Shown: positions 46,994-56,625, counted from the first letter of the stretch. The stretch is 64,000 nt of DNA from Caldilinea sp. CFX5 (GCA_021405325.1 QWII01000038.1:18211-82210), one strand, 5' to 3'. Numbers and translations are program-made. The notes: generated by a model from the letters alone, not told the origin.

Positions 46994-47995
46994 TTATAAC
47001 AATTCCGGTGCAACCAAAACAAGATTGCCGACGACCGCACCACTTTCCAGCAGTTCATTCGCTTTGGCTGCTGCCAAAATGGGAAATTTCTGCATGATCA
47101 CGGGGTTGATCGCGCCTTCGGCTAACCACTGGAAAAGCGTCGCCCAGTCGGCCAACAGCCGCTGGCGGTTAAAGCGAGAGGCGGTCGTGCCATAGAGTTT
47201 GACCCTTTTGCCATTAGGCGACAGGTTCAACACGATCAGCTTGCCCAGGAGCCGCAATACACCGGCAAAGCGCAGTGGATTGCCATAGACAACCAGCGTA
47301 CCGCCCGGCGCTAAGACCGAAAAGCCACGGTCCACATAGTCGCCGCCCATGCCGTCAAAGACGGCTTGCAGACCCGCCGGTTCGGCCTGGCGGATCACTT
47401 CAACAAAATCCTGGCGCTGGTAATCAATCGGCGTGGCGCCATAGGCTGTGACGATAGGCGCTTTGCGCGCCGACGCAAGACCATACATCATCAGGCCGGC
47501 GCGTTGCCCAAGCTGTAAGAACGCTGTCCCCACCCCGCCGCTGGCGCCGATGATCAGCACCTTATCGCCAGCCTTGACCTTGGCGGCCCGATGGAGAATT
47601 TGATAGGCGACCAGATAATTCAGCACAATGGTGGCGGCGGCGGCTGGGTCTACGCTCATTGGCACGGGCGCCAGTTGTTCCTCATGCAAATAAATGTACT
47701 CGGCATAGCCGCCCGTCACCGTCAACGCCGCCACGCGGTCGCCGACCGCAACTTGGGAGACGCCCACGCCAACCGCGTCCACCGCGCCGATGATGGCATA
47801 ACCGGGTGTATAGGGGATACGCAGGGCAATGGGCGTTTGCCCATACCGGTTTTGCACATCCGGGCCGCACACTGGGGTAGCGAGAACCTTGATACGCACT
47901 TCGCTGGGGGCGGCAGGTTCACGCAGCTCATGTTCAACCACCTGGAGGACGGATGGCGGCCCTCTTCTGGTGACAGTGACGCTATGGTATTTCAT
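46994..47995 (-). CDS. Medium-chain dehydrogenase/quinone oxidoreductase-like protein
   Basis: 333 residues: GroES-like N-terminal domain (PYTPGYAIIGAVDAVGVGVS) and an NADPH-binding fold VLIIGASGGVGTAFLQLGQR near 145-165. No structural-zinc Cys cluster is seen, which points to the zeta-crystallin/QOR group. It would reduce a quinone or enone. It begins 7 bases after the SRPBCC gene, inside the operon. Confidence 0.86.
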   Translation of the reverse strand: MKYHSVTVTRRGPPSVLQVVEHELREPAAPSEVRIKVLATPVCGPDVQNRYGQTPIALRIPYTPGYAIIGAVDAVGVGVSQVAVGDRVAALTVTGGYAEYIYLHEEQLAPVPMSVDPAAAATIVLNYLVAYQILHRAAKVKAGDKVLIIGASGGVGTAFLQLGQRAGLMMYGLASARKAPIVTAYGATPIDYQRQDFVEVIRQAEPAGLQAVFDGMGGDYVDRGFSVLAPGGTLVVYGNPLRFAGVLRLLGKLIVLNLSPNGKRVKLYGTTASRFNRQRLLADWATLFQWLAEGAINPVIMQKFPILAAAKANELLESGAVVGNLVLVAPELL

Positions 47996-48002
47996 GATGC
48001 TT

Positions 48003-48956
48003 TCACGCTTTTGTCGACGCTTGGGCGGCGTTGGTCACGGGATAGGCGCCCGGCGCTCGCTTCGTGGCTCTGTCAATGGACTGCACCACACCGGCAACCA
48101 GCGCGAGATCCAGCACCAAGCGCACCCAGAGCGGCGGCTGGACAAAGGTCAACAAAAAGAGAACCACGACGGCCACCGTCGCCACCACCAGCGATCGCAG
48201 CCAGGCGCGTTGGAAAAGGTAAAGCATTGCCGCTACCAAGCCGCAAAGCATTGCCGTTACCCAGAGGACGATTTCAACCAACTCCAACCAACCTGGTTCA
48301 CTTTGTCCTTCAGCGCGCAATTTGATGCCTTGCAACATGTTCTGCTGCATGACAAAGCCGCCGACATTCATCATGAAACCCATGACGGGATTGGCGGGTT
48401 CAGTGGCCGGCACTTCAATGGCAAAGCGCACCAACAAGCGCGTCTGCGTCCCGTCGTTGACCGGTTCCAGAAACCAGCCCCACACCCACAGAAACGGGAC
48501 AGGCGTAATCGAATCAGCCAACAGATATTGTCCCGGCGCCACTTCCCGAATTTTCAAAGAATCCTGGATAATCGGTTCACCCACCTGCGGTTGCTGCCAT
48601 TCCGGGTGGATGGCGCTGGCGTTGACATAGACAACATTGTAATCTTTGGCGCCGGTCAAGGCCCCGATCTGGTTTTCGATAAAGGTGTAGCTGTAAAAAC
48701 CGCCGCGCGTGTCGCCCAATTGGGCGATCCACGGCCAAACCTTCGCCGGTGGGGCGTTAATCGTAATGGCGTTGGTCCAAAGAAGGGTGGGGTTGACGGT
48801 CAACTCATCACCAGGCAGCACACGCGTAACTTCCGCCGGTGTCGCGCCCCAGGTGGGGATGGCGCGGAGCGTCTGCGCAAAGAGCACCACCACCAGCACC
48901 GCGACCAGCAGTAGTCCACCAATCAAGCGAAGTATAAAGGATAAGAAGCGGTTCAT
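48003..48956 (-). CDS. SRPBCC-like membrane protein of unknown function
   Basis: 317 residues. One N-terminal helix (about 6-27) is followed by a START/Bet v1-like domain (TINAPPAKVWPWIAQLGDTR with GGFYSYTFIENQIG) up to about residue 205. Three more helices follow (about 222-300). SRPBCC folds bind hydrophobic ligands. Position after two ABC-2 permease genes hints at handling of the exported compound or of lipids. The function is inferred only from fold and place. Confidence 0.7.
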   Translation of the reverse strand: MNRFLSFILRLIGGLLLVAVLVVVLFAQTLRAIPTWGATPAEVTRVLPGDELTVNPTLLWTNAITINAPPAKVWPWIAQLGDTRGGFYSYTFIENQIGALTGAKDYNVVYVNASAIHPEWQQPQVGEPIIQDSLKIREVAPGQYLLADSITPVPFLWVWGWFLEPVNDGTQTRLLVRFAIEVPATEPANPVMGFMMNVGGFVMQQNMLQGIKLRAEGQSEPGWLELVEIVLWVTAMLCGLVAAMLYLFQRAWLRSLVVATVAVVVLFLLTFVQPPLWVRLVLDLALVAGVVQSIDRATKRAPGAYPVTNAAQASTKA

Positions 48957-48973
48957 ACGTTTTACCTTTCTAC

Positions 48974-50221
48974 CTATTCAAACTTGAAGCGCCAGATGCC
49001 GACGGCAAAAAAGATGACAGCCATCGTCAACAACACGCCTACCTCCGGTAAGATGGCCGCCACACCGCGATTGCGCGCAAAAATATCCTGTAAGCCGGCG
49101 ATGGCCCAGTAGTGGGGGGTCAACTGTTCAAGACCGGCGATGCGGATCGAGGGGAACATAGCGCCGCTGATCACGGCAAAGCTCAGGTTAATCAGATTGG
49201 GCAGCGACCCCAATTGCGCTTCGCTCCGAATCAACGTGGCGAGCATGATACCCATGCCCACCAGTGTTGTGGCGATTGTGCCGACCATCAAGCCCAGCGC
49301 GACGAAGGATTCGCCCAAGTCAAAGTCAAAGAGTAAGGTGCTGATCCCAAAGACCGCCAACATCTGCACCACGACAATGACCAGGTAGGGCAACACCTTC
49401 CCCAGCACCAGCACCCAGCGTGGCGCCGGGGTTGTGAGCAAACGGCGAAAGGCGCCGCTCAGGCGCTCCTTCCAAATGACCTCGGCCATATCGCCCATGA
49501 GGAAAAAGGCGAAAAAGAGCGCATAGCCCGGCGTCAGATGGTCAAAGAGCGAAGGCGGCACGAGCGACGGGTCGGTGACATTGATCGCTGCTCGTTCGAC
49601 CGCAACCAGCGGCGCATCCATCGCATCCTGCACCTGGCTGGCGACCACCCCTTTGAGTGCGGCGGTGACAAACTTTTGCAGGTCGTTGACATCCAGGGTC
49701 GTCGTGATGATCCGATCACCCGTCACATCAAGCAGCGCCATGCCGCGGGCAAAGGCATTACTCACCCCACGCGTCACCTCGGCATCGATCAGGAGGGACG
49801 CCGTCGCCGCCCGCACCTGGCCGACAACCAGTCCCGCCTGTTGTTGCCGCGCCGGATCGACGATGATCAACAATTGCCCGCCGGCATCGGTCAGGAGTGC
49901 CGCGCTAAAACCGGCGGGAATGACCAGCGCCGCCATGCGTTCGCCCCGCCCTACCCGTTGATCCGCTTCCGCCCGGCTTGCCACCGGCTCCAGCACCAGC
50001 GTCTTCTCCCGATCCAGCAATTCGATCACCTGCTTGCCGGCCCGCCCGGTATCTTCATTGACAGCCAGGATCGTCATGGTGGGCGTGCCGCTGCTGCCAA
50101 AGACCTGCCCCAGAATGGCAATAAAAAGGATAGGGGTCAACAACACGCCGAGCCACTGCGCCGGTTCTTGCAACCACAACTTCAAATCTTTGCGGGTCAA
50201 CGCCCAAATTTGTTTGACCAT
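48974..50221 (-). CDS. ABC-2-type transporter permease
   Basis: 415 residues: one helix near the N-terminus, a large extracellular domain (about 50-215), then five helices (LTPGYALFFAFFLMGDMAEV, FRRLLTTPAPRWVLVLGKVL), the layout of YhgE/YhfI-type ABC-2 exporters. It is similar in build to the next permease (50263-51543), so the two probably form a heterodimer with the ATPase at 51582. AAGGATGGG precedes the ATG at 50221. Confidence 0.88.
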   Translation of the reverse strand: MVKQIWALTRKDLKLWLQEPAQWLGVLLTPILFIAILGQVFGSSGTPTMTILAVNEDTGRAGKQVIELLDREKTLVLEPVASRAEADQRVGRGERMAALVIPAGFSAALLTDAGGQLLIIVDPARQQQAGLVVGQVRAATASLLIDAEVTRGVSNAFARGMALLDVTGDRIITTTLDVNDLQKFVTAALKGVVASQVQDAMDAPLVAVERAAINVTDPSLVPPSLFDHLTPGYALFFAFFLMGDMAEVIWKERLSGAFRRLLTTPAPRWVLVLGKVLPYLVIVVVQMLAVFGISTLLFDFDLGESFVALGLMVGTIATTLVGMGIMLATLIRSEAQLGSLPNLINLSFAVISGAMFPSIRIAGLEQLTPHYWAIAGLQDIFARNRGVAAILPEVGVLLTMAVIFFAVGIWRFKFE

Positions 50222-50262
50222 AACCCATCCTTTACGTGCCTAATCGCGCCAACCAGCGCCCC

Positions 50263-51543
50263 TTACCTTTCCGTCTCAAAATCAAAACGACGAATGGCGG
50301 CTACGAAACTGATCGCCGCAAAGAGCAAGAGAACCCCAATCGACGGCAGCACCGCCGTCAAGCCCTGTCCACGCGTGAGCAAATCCTGATAGCCGCGCAT
50401 GGCCCACGTTTGCGGCGCCACTACATTGATCGTCCTGATCAAGGGCGGCAACCAATCAACGGGAAAGGCGCAGCCGGCCAAGAGCGCCGCCACGATCAAG
50501 GGCAGGTTGATCATCCGATCCAGGTGAAAGGTCAGCGCCGCCAGCCCAAGGCAGACGGCTGTTGTCACCACCGCTAACGTCAAGAGCAGCAGGGCCAGGG
50601 GATCGCGCCCCATCTGCAAGCCAAAGCCCCAATGACCGACGCCAAACATGACGGCAATTTGTAGCAGGCCAATGATGATGGCGGCGCCTAACTTGCCGGC
50701 CAGCAACGTGAAGCGCGCGGCCGGGAAATAGAGAAGGCGCCGAAAGGTGCCGCTATTCTTTTCTTCCCGCAGGGCGCCGGCCACATAACCGACCAGGAAA
50801 AAGACAAACATCACCGTATAGCCGGGGATGGTCTGTTGCAAGGTGTTCGGGGTTGCGCGCAGCGTAAAGGCGCTCGGTTGCTGAGAGGCCACCGTCAGCG
50901 CCGGTTGCGGTGTGGCCGCTTTGTCAGCCGCTTGCCCCTCAATATCGGCTTTTACCGCACTCGGCGCCAACGCCAGCAAATCTTGAAATTGCCGGAAGCC
51001 TTGCAGCACCTGATTTTCGATGGAAAGCTTACTCGTCGCCCCTTGGACAACTGCTTCATAGATTTGGCGCTCGGCTGCATCGCCAGCCGGGTTATAGAGG
51101 AGCGTCACGGTGGTGGGGGCGCCAGCCGCAATCGCCGCCGCCAGGCCATTAGGGATGATCAGCGCCGCCGTGCGGTAGCGCCGTTCAATCATCAAGCGCG
51201 CCAACGTTTCCTCACAGGCGGGGGTTGGTTGCGCACAGATGGGATCATCGGTCAAGCCCAGCCCCGCCACCCGTTCCGGCGTATAGAGCGTCTCGATGGC
51301 GAAACTGTCGGCCAGGGCGTCCAACAATCCCTGGGTCCGCGTGAATGGTTGCCCGTCCGCCAGGTCATAGTTGGCAACGGGCAAGGGACGCTTGAAATCG
51401 GCATCCCGGTTGTAGCCGTCGGCGCCAAAGGCCAGGCAGATCGGAATGATAAAGGCGAGCGGCATGAGGAAGAGCGGAATGGCAGCGCCCCGGTTGCGCA
51501 ACAACAGCCGTAGATCTTTTTTGATGATCACCAGCACTTGCAT
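50263..51543 (-). CDS. ABC-2-type transporter permease
   Basis: 426 residues with the same plan: N-terminal helix (AIPLFLMPLAFIIPICLAFG), external domain, then helices including IPGYTVMFVFFLVGYVAGAL and FRRLLYFPAARFTLLAGKLG. The external domain has a CAQPTPAC pair that may form a disulfide. It lies between the ATPase gene (38 bases upstream) and the second permease gene (41 bases downstream). Confidence 0.88.
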   Translation of the reverse strand: MQVLVIIKKDLRLLLRNRGAAIPLFLMPLAFIIPICLAFGADGYNRDADFKRPLPVANYDLADGQPFTRTQGLLDALADSFAIETLYTPERVAGLGLTDDPICAQPTPACEETLARLMIERRYRTAALIIPNGLAAAIAAGAPTTVTLLYNPAGDAAERQIYEAVVQGATSKLSIENQVLQGFRQFQDLLALAPSAVKADIEGQAADKAATPQPALTVASQQPSAFTLRATPNTLQQTIPGYTVMFVFFLVGYVAGALREEKNSGTFRRLLYFPAARFTLLAGKLGAAIIIGLLQIAVMFGVGHWGFGLQMGRDPLALLLLTLAVVTTAVCLGLAALTFHLDRMINLPLIVAALLAGCAFPVDWLPPLIRTINVVAPQTWAMRGYQDLLTRGQGLTAVLPSIGVLLLFAAISFVAAIRRFDFETER

Positions 51544-51581
51544 AAGCCTTACTTCTCCCGTCGCAGTTTCAGGATCGACCC

Positions 51582-52574
51582 TTAATTGCGCAAACTCTTG
51601 CCGGTCAAGTGCAAGAAGACCGTCTCCAAATTGGGCGCCAGGGTCTCAAGCGACTGCACCACGACCTGGTGTTCATTGAAAAGTTGCAACACCTGTAACA
51701 GCGCCGCATTGGGGTGTTCCGCTTCGATTTTGAGAAGATGTTTCACCGGTGTGCCATCGCCGCCACTGCCCGTGTCCACGGTTTGGGTGATAAAGGTGGC
51801 GGACTTGATGGCCGGCAGCGTCGCCACGGCGGCGCGCAGCGGGTCGTCCGGTGTGGGTAAACCAACCTGAATAATCCCGCCGCCGATCAACTCGATCAGG
51901 CGCGCCGGGGTGTCCAGGGCGATGATCGCACCCCGATCAATGATCGCCACCCGGCGACAGAGTCGCTGCGCCTCTTCCATGTAATGGGTTGTATAGAGAA
52001 TGGTCATGCCGCGCTCAAAGTTGAGGCGCTCGACGCTTTCAAAGATGTGGTTGCGGCTTTGGGGATCGACCCCGACGGTCGGTTCATCTAAAAAGAGGAT
52101 CTGCGGGCGATTGATCAATCCCACCGCCAGATTGATGCGCCGTTTCATGCCGCCGGAAAAGGTTTCAACGCGGTCATCGGCCCGCTCGCGCATGGCGACA
52201 TAGTCCAGCACCTCATCGACGCGCTGGTGCAGCGCTTTGCCCCCCAGCCCAAACATCTCGCCAAAGAAGGCTAAATTTTCGCGCGCACTCAAGGTGGGAT
52301 AGAGCGCCAGTTCTTGGGGCGTCACGCCGATGAGCTGTTTGACCTGGCGGCTCGCTTTCACCATGTCCAGACCGGCAATGCGCACCGTGCCCGCGGTGGG
52401 CGGGAAGAGGCCGGTCAACATGGCGATCAACGTACTTTTGCCGGCGCCGTTGGGGCCGAGTAACCCAAAGATTTCCCCGGTCTCAATCGTAAAGCTGACT
52501 TCATTGACGGCGAGCTTATCGCCATACTTTTTGACCAACCGCTCGGCTTCTACACTAGGACGTTTGGGTTGCAT
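51582..52574 (-). CDS. ABC exporter ATP-binding protein (DrrA-like)
   Basis: 330 residues from the ATG at 52574. Walker A is [13 protein letters not shown], the signature [14 protein letters not shown], Walker [14 protein letters not shown], then the His of [11 protein letters not shown]-terminal regulatory region of about 90 residues is typical of drug or lipid exporters. It drives the two permeases downstream. It is the first gene of an operon that appears to run to lnt. Confidence 0.95.
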   Translation of the reverse strand: MQPKRPSVEAERLVKKYGDKLAVNEVSFTIETGEIFGLLGPNGAGKSTLIAMLTGLFPPTAGTVRIAGLDMVKASRQVKQLIGVTPQELALYPTLSARENLAFFGEMFGLGGKALHQRVDEVLDYVAMRERADDRVETFSGGMKRRINLAVGLINRPQILFLDEPTVGVDPQSRNHIFESVERLNFERGMTILYTTHYMEEAQRLCRRVAIIDRGAIIALDTPARLIELIGGGIIQVGLPTPDDPLRAAVATLPAIKSATFITQTVDTGSGGDGTPVKHLLKIEAEHPNAALLQVLQLFNEHQVVVQSLETLAPNLETVFLHLTGKSLRN

Positions 52575-52634
52575 AGCGCATCGATCCTTTAGCTGCTTGA
52601 TCGGGTATCGCCTGATGATCAACCCATAGCCTAT

Positions 52635-52700
52635 AACAAAAACTCTCTGCTGACACCCGTCACACAGAGAGCTTTTTTCCTAGTCCGGTGGATAGTTCCG
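52635..52700 (-). terminator. Terminator hairpin repeat after the sugar importer operon
   Basis: CTCTCTG pairs with CAGAGAG around a loop with GACACCCGTC, with T-runs on both sides (TTTTTGTTA on the minus strand). TAGTCCGGTGGATAGTTC follows on the plus strand. It is about 80% like the copy at 56520; together they bracket the sugar ABC operon in direct orientation. Confidence 0.65.
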
Positions 52701-52829
52701 GCTTATGGGTAGCCGGGGCGGTTGGGTGGATTTAGTGGATAGTTCTGCGCTATCGACTAGCAGTTGACTGCAAAACACGAGAAACGCATAGGCTCATGCT
52801 GGACTACGCGACTGCATGACTGCGGACTA
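52701..52829. other. Short non-coding region downstream of the sugar permease gene
   Basis: It contains a repeated GTGGATAGTTC(T/C)G word (52688 and about 52735) and no gene. The words look like partial copies of the box that accompanies the terminator repeat. Confidence 0.35.
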
Positions 52830-53720
52830 TCACCCCTTCAACCCACCCACCGTCAACCCCCGTTGAATCTGGTTTTGGAAGATGACATAGACGATGAGGG
52901 TGGGGAGCATGACAATGACAATGGCGGCGAAGAGACCGCTCCAGTCGCTTTGGTAGCGTTGTTGATGGGCGAGGAAGGCCAAGCCTTGCGAGAGCATATA
53001 TTTGCCGCTGGAGGTGAGCAAGACCAAGGGCAGGATGTACTGGTTCCACATGCCCAAAAAGTTGAAGATGCCCATGCTGACCAACCCATTTTGCGCCAGG
53101 GGGATGACGATCAGGAAGAACAGTTGGAGGTGGTTGGCGCCGTCGATGGTGGCGGCTTCTAAAATCTCGGTCGGCAAGGTCTTCAAGAAGCCGGTCATAA
53201 AGAAGACGGTGAAGGGCAGCGAATAGGCAATATAGACCAGCACCAGGCCAAAGCGAGTGTCGATAATGGTAAACGACTGTAACAGAAAGAAGAGCGGCAC
53301 CAGGGCCAACATCACCGGGAAGAGCATTCCGCCCAAGAAACCATAGAAGATTACCCGGTTGCCGGGAAAGGTGTAGCGCGCCAGCACATAACCGGCCATG
53401 GCCGAGAAGAGCAAGGTGAAGAAGATCGACGGCAGAATGACCAGCAGGCTGTTGGCAAAGTAGAGACCAATATTGGCCTTGCCCCAGGCGCGGGCAAAGT
53501 TCTCCAACATCGGTTGGGCCGGCATCTGCCAGGGACTCATAAAGATCTCCTGGTCGGTTTTCAGCGAACTGGCGATCACCCACCCCATGGGGAAGATCAC
53601 CAACAACGACCAAAAACCGAGAAAGAGGTAGATCAGCCCATTCGTGACCAGGCGGGAGAGTTGAACAGGATTAGAGACTTTCACTGTGGCCGGTAGTTTA
53701 GACGCCTCTGTGCGTACCAT
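52830..53720 (-). CDS. Carbohydrate ABC transporter permease (MalG-type)
   Basis: 296 residues, six helices. The cytoplasmic EAA loop reads EILEAATIDGANHLQLFFLI, where the ATPase docks. I chose the ATG at 53720, with GAGG before it, over one at 53744 next to the tandem repeat. It is the last gene of the importer operon; no ATPase gene accompanies it, so a shared MsmK/UgpC-type ATPase elsewhere is likely. Confidence 0.92.
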   Translation of the reverse strand: MVRTEASKLPATVKVSNPVQLSRLVTNGLIYLFLGFWSLLVIFPMGWVIASSLKTDQEIFMSPWQMPAQPMLENFARAWGKANIGLYFANSLLVILPSIFFTLLFSAMAGYVLARYTFPGNRVIFYGFLGGMLFPVMLALVPLFFLLQSFTIIDTRFGLVLVYIAYSLPFTVFFMTGFLKTLPTEILEAATIDGANHLQLFFLIVIPLAQNGLVSMGIFNFLGMWNQYILPLVLLTSSGKYMLSQGLAFLAHQQRYQSDWSGLFAAIVIVMLPTLIVYVIFQNQIQRGLTVGGLKG

Positions 53721-53744
53721 AGCAGACCTCGTTTTGAAATACAT

Positions 53745-53800
53745 GACAGGGTGACAGGGTGACAGGGTGACAGGGTGACAGGGTGACAGGGTGACAGGGT
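53745..53800. repeat. Seven tandem copies of GACAGGGT
   Basis: An exact 8-bp unit repeated seven times. It is followed at about 53815-53852 by the inverted-sense words TCACCTTGTCACC, so the region can fold into a hairpin. It lies between the two permease genes of one operon. Copy number may vary by slippage. Confidence 0.9.
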
Positions 53801-53853
53801 GACATAGTCGTGTCTTTCACCTTGTCACCCCTTCACCTTGTCACCTTGTCATC

Positions 53854-54762
53854 CTAATACTCCACACTATCCCGCTGCGTCACCCGCATGGTCAAGACCG
53901 AGAGGGTCAACACCAATAAAAAGAGGGCGACGGCGATGGCGGTGGCATAGCCAAAGCGGCTGGCTTCAAAGGCTTGCTCATATAGGTAAGTCGCCAGCAC
54001 ATCGGCGGGGCGCCCAGTGGAGGAGCCGCTGACCACCATCACCCGGGTAATGGCAAACATATCAAAGGCGCCCAAGCCGGCAAAGATCATCGCCGTCTGC
54101 ATGGTGTCCCAGAGCAAGGGCAAGGTGATGTGCCGGAATTGGTGCCAACGGCTGGCGCCGTCGATGATGGCCGCTTCGTAGAAGGTCTGCGGAATCGCCT
54201 CCATCGCGGCCAGGAAGAGCACCATATAAAAGCCTGCCGCCTGCCAAACCACCACCGTAGCAATCGCAGGGCGCACGGTGCTGGGGTCGCCCATCCACAC
54301 GGGAATGCCCTCATAGCCGAAGAGTTGGAAGAACCACTCCAGGCGCAGCATCTGCAAGAGCGAGGTGAGAATGCCAATCGTCGGGTGATAAATATAGCTC
54401 CACAGCACGCCAATCGAGATCACCGAGATGACCTGGGGGAAGAAAAAGGTGACCCGGAAGAATTTACCAAAGCGGATGCCCTGGCTGATCATAAAGGCCA
54501 GAAACAGGCTCAAGCTAATGATAATGAGGGGCAAAAAGAGCAGGTATTGCAGATTATGCCAGAGCGCATTCCAGAAAAACTCATCGTTGATCATGCGCTC
54601 GTAGTTCTGCAACCCGACAAACTTCTGGTTGGCGCTCACCCCTTTCCAACTGGTCAGCGAGTTATACATGGAACGCCCATAGGGGTAGATCACAAAGACC
54701 AGGTAGAGGATCACCGCCGGCGCCAGAAATGGGATGATGACGTGATATTTATTCTTATACAT
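53854..54762 (-). CDS. Carbohydrate ABC transporter permease (MalF-type)
   Basis: 302 residues, six helices, starting IPFLAPAVILYLVFVIYPYG. The EAA motif is TFYEAAIIDGASRWHQFRHI. The ATG at 54762 has AAGGGG upstream; an in-frame start at 54852 reaches into a hairpin and is unlikely. It follows the substrate-binding protein gene, separated by a hairpin that may set their expression ratio. Confidence 0.93.
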   Translation of the reverse strand: MYKNKYHVIIPFLAPAVILYLVFVIYPYGRSMYNSLTSWKGVSANQKFVGLQNYERMINDEFFWNALWHNLQYLLFLPLIIISLSLFLAFMISQGIRFGKFFRVTFFFPQVISVISIGVLWSYIYHPTIGILTSLLQMLRLEWFFQLFGYEGIPVWMGDPSTVRPAIATVVVWQAAGFYMVLFLAAMEAIPQTFYEAAIIDGASRWHQFRHITLPLLWDTMQTAMIFAGLGAFDMFAITRVMVVSGSSTGRPADVLATYLYEQAFEASRFGYATAIAVALFLLVLTLSVLTMRVTQRDSVEY

Positions 54763-54783
54763 ACGGTTGCGGCCCCTTTGCCC

Positions 54784-54857
54784 CAGGAGTGGCGGGTGAT
54801 GAGTGGCGAGTAGCGGGTAGACATGCTTCACTCGCCACTCATCACCCGCCACTCCTG
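54784..54857. repeat. 28-bp perfect inverted repeat between binding-protein and permease genes
   Basis: The arms 54784-54811 and 54830-54857 are perfect, composed of GAGTGGCGGGTGAT-like words. Being just 4 bases from the binding-protein stop, it resembles the intercistronic hairpins that stabilise binding-protein mRNA in importer operons. There is no T-run. Confidence 0.75.
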
Positions 54858-54861
54858 CCCA

Positions 54862-56292
54862 TTACGACTGACGCGTAAACTTGGTCACATCCGGATCGGC
54901 CTTCACCTTGTCGGCCATGGCCTGGGCGGCTTCAATAAATTCCGTCGGGCTGATGCGCTTGGTCAGGAGGTCGCCCATCTTGGCATCGACTTCCTTGCCC
55001 AGGTCACTGTACCAGCCGCCATAGCGCATAAAGGGGAAGACATTGCCGGCGCACGCTTCGGCCATCGCCACCGCTGATTGCATACCGGTGCTGATGGTCA
55101 CGCCTTCGGTGCCGCCGATCACCGGCATCATGGCGCTGACATTGACAGCGAAATATTTGGCGCTATCCTTCGAGATCAAACAGCGCAGATATTCCATGCC
55201 GGCGATGGGGTTCTTGGCCTTGGAAGGCACGATAAACGGCTCGCCACCTTCGGCCAGGCAGGCATTGCCCTCGCCCGGCGACTGGTCGATGACCATATTG
55301 AAGTTGTCGGGGATCGAGCCTTTCATCTCGTTCTCCAGCCAGATGCCACAGGGAATGAAGGCGGCCTTGCCCTTGAGCCACTCCGCCTGCGACTCAGTGT
55401 GATTCAGCCCCTCGGTGCCTTCCATGATGTAGTCGTTCTCGGCCAGTTGGTACATCTCGTTGATCGAATCGACCACCGCTTTGTTCGACCAGGCGCCGTC
55501 CACCAGGTTATCGATATCGATCATCGGCTGGATGCCGCCCTTCTTCGCGATCAAGCCTTGCAGCAGGCCGAAGATCATGTAGCCCGGGTACTTGCCCTGG
55601 TAGGTCCACGGCGCGATGCCGGCGGATTTGATCGTTTCGCACAGGGACAACATTTCGGGCCAGGTCTTGGGATAGGTCCAGCCCTTTTCCGCAAAGAGCG
55701 TGCTGCTGTACCAAATACCGGCAACCGAATAGGCAATATTCAGCGAATAGAGCTTGCCATCGATCATGCCGCCGTCCTGCGAGCCGGGGAAGAGGGTGTC
55801 GCGCACGGTTTTGCCCGGCGTGTCCAACGAAGGCGCATCCAGCAATGGGCTGAGTTCCATCAACTGCTCTTCCGAGACCAAGGCACCAAAGTCCAACGCG
55901 CCGGCGCCGCTGTTGTCGATCACATCGGGCGGGTTGCCGCCGACAAAGCGTGGGCGCAACTTTTCACCGACGCCTTGAATCGGCTCCACGCTCATGTTGC
56001 TGCCGGGATGGACTTTGGCAAAGAGATCGGCGGCATATTGAATGTAGTCATGGCCGAAACCGCCGGAGAAGAAGACCCCTTCGCCCTGCACCGCTTCCGG
56101 CATCCCCAATGGGTTGATGGCCTCATCGGCGATTTCAAAGGGCAGATCGGGTTTGGCGGCTGGGGCCGCCGGCGCCGCCGATTCGGCCGGCGCTGCCGGC
56201 GAGGCCGGCGCACAGGCCGCCAATAAGGCGGTTGTACCCACACTAGCGCTCACCGTCAAAAATCGACGACGACTGATGGATTGATTAAACAT
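54862..56292 (-). CDS. Sugar-binding lipoprotein of an ABC importer (family 1)
   Basis: 476 residues. A twin-arginine motif SRRRFLT (about 7-13) precedes a lipobox LAAC, so it is probably Tat-exported and lipid-anchored. An Ala/Pro linker follows. The mature domain has family 1 features (WLKGKAAFIPCGIWLENEM, YPKTWPEMLSLCETIKSAGI). It looks closest to N-acetylglucosamine/chitobiose-type binders such as NgcE, an impression from memory. AGGAG precedes the ATG at 56292. It heads the importer operon. Confidence 0.9.
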   Translation of the reverse strand: MFNQSISRRRFLTVSASVGTTALLAACAPASPAAPAESAAPAAPAAKPDLPFEIADEAINPLGMPEAVQGEGVFFSGGFGHDYIQYAADLFAKVHPGSNMSVEPIQGVGEKLRPRFVGGNPPDVIDNSGAGALDFGALVSEEQLMELSPLLDAPSLDTPGKTVRDTLFPGSQDGGMIDGKLYSLNIAYSVAGIWYSSTLFAEKGWTYPKTWPEMLSLCETIKSAGIAPWTYQGKYPGYMIFGLLQGLIAKKGGIQPMIDIDNLVDGAWSNKAVVDSINEMYQLAENDYIMEGTEGLNHTESQAEWLKGKAAFIPCGIWLENEMKGSIPDNFNMVIDQSPGEGNACLAEGGEPFIVPSKAKNPIAGMEYLRCLISKDSAKYFAVNVSAMMPVIGGTEGVTISTGMQSAVAMAEACAGNVFPFMRYGGWYSDLGKEVDAKMGDLLTKRISPTEFIEAAQAMADKVKADPDVTKFTRQS

Positions 56293-56519
56293 TGCATTTT
56301 CTCCTTTGAAAATTTGAAAATAAGTATGATCTCGCTAGACAGCAATTTGGATGTGAAAAGCGCTGCAAAGAGTAGGCCAGCACTCATAGTCTAACGTAGA
56401 AGATGGTTGCCTGACAAAAAAACGGGTAACAAGATCATGCAATTGACCGCAGCACAAGGATCGGAGTCGGGGAAGTGATCAATGCAGTGCGCAGTTCATC
56501 AAGCTATAGCCTATAACAA
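56293..56519. other. Upstream region of the sugar importer operon
   Basis: An AT-richer stretch holding the ribosome site of the binding-protein gene and presumably its promoter. I see no palindromic operator I would trust. Confidence 0.4.
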
Positions 56520-56590
56520 AAGCTCGCTGTCGACACCCGTCAGACAGCGAGCTTTTTTCCTGGCCTGATGGATAGTCCAGGCCAGGGCTG
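56520..56590 (-). terminator. Terminator hairpin repeat downstream of the alpha/beta hydrolase gene
   Basis: AAGCTCGCTGTC pairs with GACAGCGAGCTT around GACACCCGTCA with T-runs on both sides; CTGGCCTGATGGATAGTCC follows. It is the direct-orientation counterpart of the 52635 copy. Confidence 0.7.
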
Positions 56591-56625
56591 GCGTGACTGG
56601 AACCCCGCGGTAAAGGCGGTTGTCA

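Noticed and set aside
53745..53800. CRISPR-like array
   Set aside because: The unit is only 8 bp with no spacers; it is a simple tandem repeat.
55078..56226. 382-codon plus-strand frame opposite the sugar-binding protein gene
   Set aside because: Shadow of a well-supported coding sequence; composition is that of an antisense frame.
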